In this document: positions 58,754 through 64,000 of the stretch, piece after piece
How positions within the stretch are numbered: the stretch's first letter is position 1
Layout: the number at the start of each line of letters is the position of its first letter
DNA from: Sphaerisporangium viridialbum
GTDB taxonomy: Bacteria > Actinomycetota > Actinomycetes > Streptosporangiales > Streptosporangiaceae
Length of the DNA: 64,000 bases
Direction of reading: 5' to 3'
NCBI RefSeq assembly: GCF_049674955.1
Contig: NZ_CP187232.1
Span: forward strand, 7,130,001 to 7,194,000
Notes under the pieces: model-generated
The model's input: only the letters and a program-made list of their open reading frames with translations
Database searches by the model: none
Told to the model about the DNA's origin: nothing
Translations under genes and position numbers: made by a program

Positions 58754-61135
58754 ATGGATGATCACCTGCTCGACTGGTTGACGACCCTTGATGAAGAGCG
58801 GCTCTCCCGCGTCCTGGCCAACCGCCCGGACGCGATCGCCGCACCCTGGCCGCGCCGCCTCGACACGCTCGCACGGCGCCTGAGCGACAACTTCGCCGTC
58901 ATGGAGGTCATGCGCGGGCTGCCCCTGCCCCCGCTGGAGATCCTGCAGGCGTCCCTGGTCATCGGCGAGCGCGCCACCGGTGACGAGCTCGCGCGCTTCC
59001 TCGGGGTGACCAGGGCCGAGGTCATGCCCTGGCTGGACGGCCTGTTCGACCACGCCCTCGCCTGGCCGGGGCCGGACGGCCGCCTCCACCTGGCCGAGGC
59101 CGTCGCCCGCTGGTGGACCGCCCCGTGCGGGCTCGGCGACCCCCTCGTCACCTACCTCGACTCCTGGACCCTGAACGCCGAGGGCCTGCGCCGCATGAGC
59201 CGCGCCCTCGGGCTGCCCGCCCAGGGCGGCAGGCGCCAGCTCATGACCCGCGTCACGGCGGTGCTCGGCGACGCCGACCGGCTGGCCGCCGTGCTGGCAG
59301 GCGCGCCCGACGGCACGGTGAGCCTGCTCGACGAGTTCGCGTGGGACGGGCCGGTGCGCGGGGTCGACGGCAACCGCTTCGTCTCCCCCGGCTCCCCCGA
59401 GAAGTGGGCGGCGGACCGCGGGCTGCTCTACCGCACCCAGTGGGACATCGCCGAGATGCCCCGCGAGGTCGCGCTCGCGCTGCGCGGCCCCGACTACCAT
59501 CCTCCCTTCACCCCCGAGCCGCCCCAGCTCGGCACGGTGCCCGCCGACCCCGAGGCCGTCGACCACGCGCTGTGCCTGGCCGCGCCGCACGCCGTCGACC
59601 GGGCGGCCGCCCTGCTGGAGAACACCGACAAGGTCCCGCTCCCCCTGCTCAAGGGTGGCGGCGTCGGGGTCCGCGAGGTGCGCCGGGTCATCAAGGAGAC
59701 CGGCTGCACCGAGGAGGAGACCCGGCTGCTGCTGGAGGTCTGCGCCGTGGCGCGGCTGCTCGCCTGGGACGAGACGGCGGGCGGCCTGATCCCGACCAAG
59801 CGGTTCGACGCCTGGCGGCTGGAGGACGCCCCCGCGCGGCTGCGGGTGCTGCTCGCCGCGTGGTGGCGCATGGAGCGCTCGTCGCTGCGCCGCACCGCCG
59901 GCAGGTATCCGACGGTGCTCAGCGACGACCCGGCCGGGGAGACCGTGGCGCGCATCCGCTGGGCCGTGCTCGCCACGCTGGCCGCCCTGCCCCCGGACAC
60001 GGCGTTCGCGAGCCTGCCCGAGCTCGTGCAGGCCGTGCACTGGCGGGCACCGCTGCTCGACGGGGAGCTCCTGGCGGAGTGCTGCCCCGCCATCCTCGCG
60101 GAGGCTCGCCTGCTCGGCCTCGTCACCTCCGACACGCTGACCGCTCTCGGGCGGGCGCTGGCGGCCCTCGGCTCGGCCGTGGCCGGTGACGAGCAGGACG
60201 AGACGGTGCCCGAGATCGAGCGCGATCCCGGCCTGGTGGAGTCCTCGGTGCACGCGCTCGCGGGCGCGCAGCGCACCGCGCTGTTCGGGGCCGACCTGAC
60301 GGCCGTCGTGACCGGGCCTCCCGCCGCCGAGCTGTCGGGCCTGCTCGACCGCGCGGCCGAGCGCGAGTCGCAGGGCGCCGCGTCGGTGTGGCGGTTCACC
60401 GCCGCCAGCGTGCGCCGGGCCCTGGACGCGGGCTACTCCGCCGACTCGCTGCTGGAGGAGCTCCGTACGGCGGGCACCCTCCCGCAACCGCTGACGTACC
60501 TCGTCAAGGACGTGGCGCGGCGGTACGGCGAGGTCACGGTCACCACGGTCGGCTGCATCATCCAGGGCTCCGACCCCGGGCTGCTGGCCGAGATCGCCGC
60601 GCACCGCCGCCTGGCCAAGCTCGGGCTGCGGCTGCTCGCGCCCACCGTGCTCGCCGGCTCCGCTCCGGCCGACCGCACGCTCGCCGCGCTGCGCGACGCC
60701 GGGTACGCCCCGGTGCCCGTGGACGACACCGGGGAGATCACGATCAGGCGCGAGCCGCAGGGCGGGCGGCTGATCCTGCTGCCCGGCGGCCGGGTGGCCG
60801 AGCTGGAGGAGCCGCAGGCCCCCGTCGCCGAGCCGCCTCCCGACCCCCGCGAGCACGCCAGGCGCCTGATGGAGACCCGTGAGCAGGAGCGCCACACCGG
60901 GCAGACCTGGGCGGTGATCGGGCGCATGGCGACCCGCCTGCCCACGGCGCAGCAGTCCCTGCTGGGGTTCGTCGTCGACCGGGGGGTGCGCGCGCTGATC
61001 ACGCTGTCCGACGGGCTCACCGCGACGATCAGCCACGGCGAGCTGCGGCGCGGCGTGCTCGACGCCTGGTGCGAGGAGGCGGGCGACTACCTGGAGTTCC
61101 CCCTGGCAGAGATCTCCTCGGTGACGAGCGGCTAG
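58754..61135 (+). CDS. Helicase-associated domain protein (XPB/Ssl2-like N-terminal, Helicase_C_3)
   Basis: About 793 residues. No Walker motifs: this is the actinobacterial protein built from winged-helix-like repeats with a helicase C-terminal-3-type domain near the end (FTAASVRRALDAGYSADSLL; LPQPLTYLVKDVARRYGEVT; GCIIQGSDPGLLAEIAAHRR; LAKLGLRLLAPTVLAGSAPA). The N-terminus (LLDWLTTLDEERLSRVLANR) is typical. In many genomes it neighbours an XPB-like DNA helicase; none is in this window. Probably nucleic-acid binding; role unproven. ATG 58754 is used; GTG 3 nt upstream is possible. Confidence 0.82.
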   Translation: MDDHLLDWLTTLDEERLSRVLANRPDAIAAPWPRRLDTLARRLSDNFAVMEVMRGLPLPPLEILQASLVIGERATGDELARFLGVTRAEVMPWLDGLFDHALAWPGPDGRLHLAEAVARWWTAPCGLGDPLVTYLDSWTLNAEGLRRMSRALGLPAQGGRRQLMTRVTAVLGDADRLAAVLAGAPDGTVSLLDEFAWDGPVRGVDGNRFVSPGSPEKWAADRGLLYRTQWDIAEMPREVALALRGPDYHPPFTPEPPQLGTVPADPEAVDHALCLAAPHAVDRAAALLENTDKVPLPLLKGGGVGVREVRRVIKETGCTEEETRLLLEVCAVARLLAWDETAGGLIPTKRFDAWRLEDAPARLRVLLAAWWRMERSSLRRTAGRYPTVLSDDPAGETVARIRWAVLATLAALPPDTAFASLPELVQAVHWRAPLLDGELLAECCPAILAEARLLGLVTSDTLTALGRALAALGSAVAGDEQDETVPEIERDPGLVESSVHALAGAQRTALFGADLTAVVTGPPAAELSGLLDRAAERESQGAASVWRFTAASVRRALDAGYSADSLLEELRTAGTLPQPLTYLVKDVARRYGEVTVTTVGCIIQGSDPGLLAEIAAHRRLAKLGLRLLAPTVLAGSAPADRTLAALRDAGYAPVPVDDTGEITIRREPQGGRLILLPGGRVAELEEPQAPVAEPPPDPREHARRLMETREQERHTGQTWAVIGRMATRLPTAQQSLLGFVVDRGVRALITLSDGLTATISHGELRRGVLDAWCEEAGDYLEFPLAEISSVTSG

Positions 61136-61219
61136 CGTCACCGCCCAAGCCGATGGCGCCGACGGTCACCACGACAGGACCCGCGTCCGGGTGAAGGGCC
61201 CCGGACCGCTCGCCCGTCT

Positions 61220-63835
61220 CTAGGGGATGAGCGTGAGCGTGTTCACCGCGTCCTTCCGTACGGCCGCCTCGGTCTGGCGCATCGGGGTCGAAGCCCCGTC
61301 CGCCCAGATGGGCGCCTGGTCGTCGTAGTTCGCGTGGAAGGCGTGCCCGGAGGCGCCGGTCAGGTTGGCCCAGCGTGAGCGGTCGAGGTCGGCGAGGTCC
61401 ACGACCATCCGCATCGACGGCACCCAGTTGACCTCGTAGCCCTCGGTGGCGTCCCAGCCGGTGGCGTCGACCGCGTCCTTGCCCCCGGCCAGCTTCAGCG
61501 GGCCCCGGTTGAACAGCCACTCGATCGGGCCGATGCCGGAGGTCCCGAAGGTCTCGTTGGTCAGTTCCAGGGTGTGCAGGTCGCCCCAGTGCCAGTCCGC
61601 GGGCAGATCCCCCAGCGCGGCCCTGAGCTCCTTGGTGGCGTCGGTCATCGCCGCGCGGAGCACGTCGTCGCGGTTCTCCACCCTGTCCTTGGTGCTGACG
61701 TCGTCCCACCACGGGTCGGTGGGCTTGTCGAGGAGCGAGCGCACCACCTCGTACCAGCGGTCGCCGCCGCCCGCGCGGCCGCCTTCCGGCAGCTCGTCGT
61801 CGAAGGCGCGTTCGAGCAGGTGGCTCCAGACGGCGTTGAAGTAGGCGGCCCCGGAGGAGTCACGGCTCTGGGTGAAGTCCCATGCCGAGAGCAGGTCCTT
61901 GATCTCGCCGCCGCCGTCGAGGGGGATGCCCGCCCGCAGCAGGTACGGCACGAGCACGGGCGCCAGCGTGTTGGACGAGTCCATCTGGATGTCCCGCATC
62001 GTGTCGGCCGAGACCTTGCCCTTGGCCGTCGCCTCCTTGATCCGGTCCACGATGCGCTGGGAGCGGTAGCCGTAGGACCAGTCGGAGGTCAGGAACCGTC
62101 TGTAGGACGGGCCGATGGCCGCGTTGTTGGCGGTGGCGATGAACCCCTCCGGCGGGTTGTACGCCATGGGCAGCTCTTCGAAGGGGATGAACCCGGTCCA
62201 CTCCTCGTCGCCGGTCCATCCCTTCGCCGGCCACTGGCCGTCGCCCTTGGACCTGACGGGGATCCGGCCGGGAGCCTGGTAGCCGATGTTGCCGTCTACA
62301 TCCGCATAAATCATGTTCTGGGCGGGGGCCTCGAAGTACGACGCCGCCTTCCTGAACTGGTCGAAGTTCGAGGCCGTGTCCAGCAGGAGCAGGGCGTCGG
62401 CCGTACGGCCCGGGTCGAGCGCGGTCCAGCGGAGGGCGACCTCCACGTCGTGCCCGCCGGCCGCGAGCCTGCCGGTCTCCCCCGCCTGCTTCCCCGCACC
62501 CGGCTCCCCGGCGTTTCCGGCCGCGCCGGGCAGCGCGTCCCCGGCACTGGCGAGCACGCCGGAGATGATCGGCCCGTGCCGGGTCGACCGCACGGTCAGC
62601 TTCTCGGACGGCCGTCCGGCGACCTTGATCTCCTCGGTGCGGGTCTCCATGGGCAGCCACTCGCCCTTGGCCTCGTAGGTCTCCCCCTTGGTGCGCTCAA
62701 GGTAGAGGTCGGTGACGTCGGGGCCGAGGTTGGTGAAGCCCCAGGCGACCCGGTCGTTGTGCCCGATCACGACGCCGGGGAGACCGGAGAAGGTGTAGCC
62801 GACGACGTCGTAGGGGCACGCGGCGGACTTCACCCGGCAGTGCAGCCCGGCCTGGTACCAGATGGACGGAATGCGCGGCCCGAGATGCGGGTCGTTGGCC
62901 AGCAGGGGCTTGCCCGTGTCGGTGTGCGCGCCGCCCACGACCCAGGAGTTCGAGCCGATCCCCGCGTGGTCCGCCCCGGCCGTGCCGAGCAGGGAGGGCA
63001 CGGCCCGCAGCGTCCGCGACACCTCCGCGAGGGCCCGCGACGACACCGTGGCCCGCGTCTCCCCCTCGGAGGCCTTCGCCGCGGCCTTGGGATCGAACCC
63101 GCCGTCCCGTACGGCTCCCGCCGTGACGATCGGCTGGTGCCTGTCGAACGGGTAGGCCGGGAACAGCTCCTTGACCCGGTCCACGGGCACCGCGGAGGCG
63201 TCGATGGCGCGCTCCAGCTCGTCGTCCATGTTGGAGCGCAGGTCCCAGGCCATCGCCTTGAGCCATGCCAGCGAGTCGGCGGGGGTCCACGGCTCCGGTG
63301 TGTAGGAGCCGTTGGTCAGCTTGAGCACGGCGTATTCGAGGCTCCGGTCGGCGAAACCCTGGTGCTGCCCCATCCAGGCGTTGACGCCCGCCGCGTACTC
63401 GTCCAGGGCCTCGCGCGTGCCGGGGCCGAGCAGGCCGACCTCCTTCTCCGCCGTCCGCCGCCAGCCGAGCGTGCGCACCACCTTGTCCACGTCGAGCGTG
63501 GACGTGCCGAACAGCTCCGACAGGCGGCCCGCGGTGGTCTTGCGGCGGAAGTCCATCTCCCAGAACCGGTCCTGGGCGTGGACGTAGCCCTGTGCCCTGA
63601 ACAGGTCCTTCGGGTCGTCCGCGTAGATCTGCGGGATGCCGTGGCGGTCACGCAGGACGGTCACCTTCGCGCTCAGGCCGGGGAGCCGGAGCTCGCCGTC
63701 GAGCTGCGGGAAGGACCTTCGTACCGTCCAGACGCCCACCCCGGCGAGGACGAGCGCCAGCACCAGGACGGCGGTGAGGATGCGTGCCCCCCATCGAAGC
63801 GGACGGGAGAACCGAGCAAAGGGAGCAATCCTCAA
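61220..63835 (-). CDS. Penicillin-acylase-family N-terminal-nucleophile amidohydrolase
   Basis: 871 residues, full-length precursor: N-terminal transmembrane anchor (ARILTAVLVLALVLAGVGVW, about 17-37), alpha chain (VLRDRHGIPQIYADDPKDLF), spacer, and the autocleavage site HAGIG|SNSWVV, where Ser295 becomes the nucleophile of the beta chain, with downstream NDPHLGPRIPSIWYQAGL and VVIGHNDRVAWGFTN. It may hydrolyse acyl-homoserine lactones, cyclic lipopeptides or beta-lactams; which cannot be told. The start is TTG at 63835. Anchored outside the cell, so likely acts on imported or foreign amides. Confidence 0.9.
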   Translation of the reverse strand: MRIAPFARFSRPLRWGARILTAVLVLALVLAGVGVWTVRRSFPQLDGELRLPGLSAKVTVLRDRHGIPQIYADDPKDLFRAQGYVHAQDRFWEMDFRRKTTAGRLSELFGTSTLDVDKVVRTLGWRRTAEKEVGLLGPGTREALDEYAAGVNAWMGQHQGFADRSLEYAVLKLTNGSYTPEPWTPADSLAWLKAMAWDLRSNMDDELERAIDASAVPVDRVKELFPAYPFDRHQPIVTAGAVRDGGFDPKAAAKASEGETRATVSSRALAEVSRTLRAVPSLLGTAGADHAGIGSNSWVVGGAHTDTGKPLLANDPHLGPRIPSIWYQAGLHCRVKSAACPYDVVGYTFSGLPGVVIGHNDRVAWGFTNLGPDVTDLYLERTKGETYEAKGEWLPMETRTEEIKVAGRPSEKLTVRSTRHGPIISGVLASAGDALPGAAGNAGEPGAGKQAGETGRLAAGGHDVEVALRWTALDPGRTADALLLLDTASNFDQFRKAASYFEAPAQNMIYADVDGNIGYQAPGRIPVRSKGDGQWPAKGWTGDEEWTGFIPFEELPMAYNPPEGFIATANNAAIGPSYRRFLTSDWSYGYRSQRIVDRIKEATAKGKVSADTMRDIQMDSSNTLAPVLVPYLLRAGIPLDGGGEIKDLLSAWDFTQSRDSSGAAYFNAVWSHLLERAFDDELPEGGRAGGGDRWYEVVRSLLDKPTDPWWDDVSTKDRVENRDDVLRAAMTDATKELRAALGDLPADWHWGDLHTLELTNETFGTSGIGPIEWLFNRGPLKLAGGKDAVDATGWDATEGYEVNWVPSMRMVVDLADLDRSRWANLTGASGHAFHANYDDQAPIWADGASTPMRQTEAAVRKDAVNTLTLIP

Positions 63836-63957
63836 GATTCACGGACCTTTCACGACATGTGCGCATCACAGTATCGACCCTGCGCTATGTGCGATTGATT
63901 ACCGAGTGGCCGCTGTTTGACAACCGTCCAAGGCCCCGCCGCTGCGACAATCACGGC

Positions 63958-64000
63958 ATGATCCACGAATCCACCCCCAGACGGCGGTGGTGGTGGGTGA
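63958..64000 (+). CDS. Start of a further gene, cut by the window end
   Basis: ATG at 63958 opens a frame of 14 codons to the edge (MIHESTPRRRWWWV), basic then aromatic, as at the cytoplasmic end of a membrane protein. GACAAT at 63946-63951 lies 6 nt before the ATG, fitting a leaderless promoter; no Shine-Dalgarno sequence. Confidence 0.4.
   Translation, partial: MIHESTPRRRWWWV

Noticed and set aside
58667..61141. Minus-strand open frame opposite the helicase-associated gene
   Set aside because: No domains, biased shadow composition; the plus strand gives family-typical sequence.
1..64000. tRNA, rRNA, insertion sequences or prophage genes
   Set aside because: I looked for transposase/integrase sequence in the recognised frames and for obvious tRNA-like cloverleaf sequence and saw none; a covariance search could not be run and would be needed to exclude small RNAs.

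Overview
The window is very GC-rich with dense, strongly GC3-biased genes. Together with a conservon, two WhiJ/AbaA-type XRE + DUF397 + ATPase loci, an F420-dependent oxidoreductase, an excalibur protein, GTG/TTG starts, 4-nt overlaps and probable leaderless promoters, this points to a filamentous actinomycete, most likely Streptosporangiales (for example a Nonomuraea/Streptosporangium relative). The genus is inference. I recognised no rRNA, tRNA, transposase or CRISPR array, and the window reads as ordinary chromosome.

Layout. 1-5 kb: 3'-part of a membrane-anchored type-1 periplasmic-binding-like protein, a stand-alone histidine-kinase ATPase domain, and a copper pair (CopC, then CopD-CtaG). 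5-11 kb: an XRE-TPR regulator divergent from a 44-codon secreted-peptide gene (candidate RRNPP-like pair), then pucR divergent from a lone xanthine-dehydrogenase Mo subunit. 11-16 kb: repeat-rich excalibur protein, alanine dehydrogenase, DUF3105 and DUF305 proteins. 15.5-19.3 kb: overlapping three-gene operon DUF6421 - SDR - threonine-aldolase-like. 19.6-24 kb: orphan NarL-type regulator, then a degenerate trypsin-like/TPR/zinc-ribbon membrane protein translationally coupled to a Ser/Thr kinase. 24-28 kb: hydantoinase/oxoprolinase A and B, VapBC. 28-32.4 kb: cobamide uptake and salvage (riboswitch - BtuF - BtuC - BtuD - CbiZ). 32.4-36.3 kb: PhyH - phosphotriesterase-like - P450 - Gfo/Idh operon. 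36.7-40.6 kb: a divergent, fully overlapping P450 - class I terpene synthase - class II cyclase operon (labdane-type diterpenoid cluster). 40.9-44.9 kb: complete conservon cvnABCD. 45-50 kb: SDR, aldo-keto reductase, 41-bp tandem repeats, phosphotransferase, MerR-controlled MFS pump. 50-58 kb: two XRE/DUF397/ATPase loci separated by an HD protein, an LLM F420 enzyme, a histidine phosphatase and a NIPSNAP-like protein. 58.7-64 kb: helicase-associated protein, penicillin-acylase-family hydrolase, and the first codons of one more gene.

Cross-links. Four promoters (hydantoinase, PhyH operon, LLM oxidoreductase, NIPSNAP-like gene) carry the same CAAG/CTTG palindrome, placed over promoter elements, suggesting one repressor regulon resembling actinobacterial KstR2-type control. 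A roughly 50-bp TTGCAC repeat element occurs with the same internal spacing both inside pucR and at the start of the second XRE/ATPase locus. The strongest candidates for undescribed biology are the peptide/XRE-TPR pair, the diterpenoid operon with altered class I and class II motifs, the pseudo-protease/kinase pair, and the DUF6421 operon.
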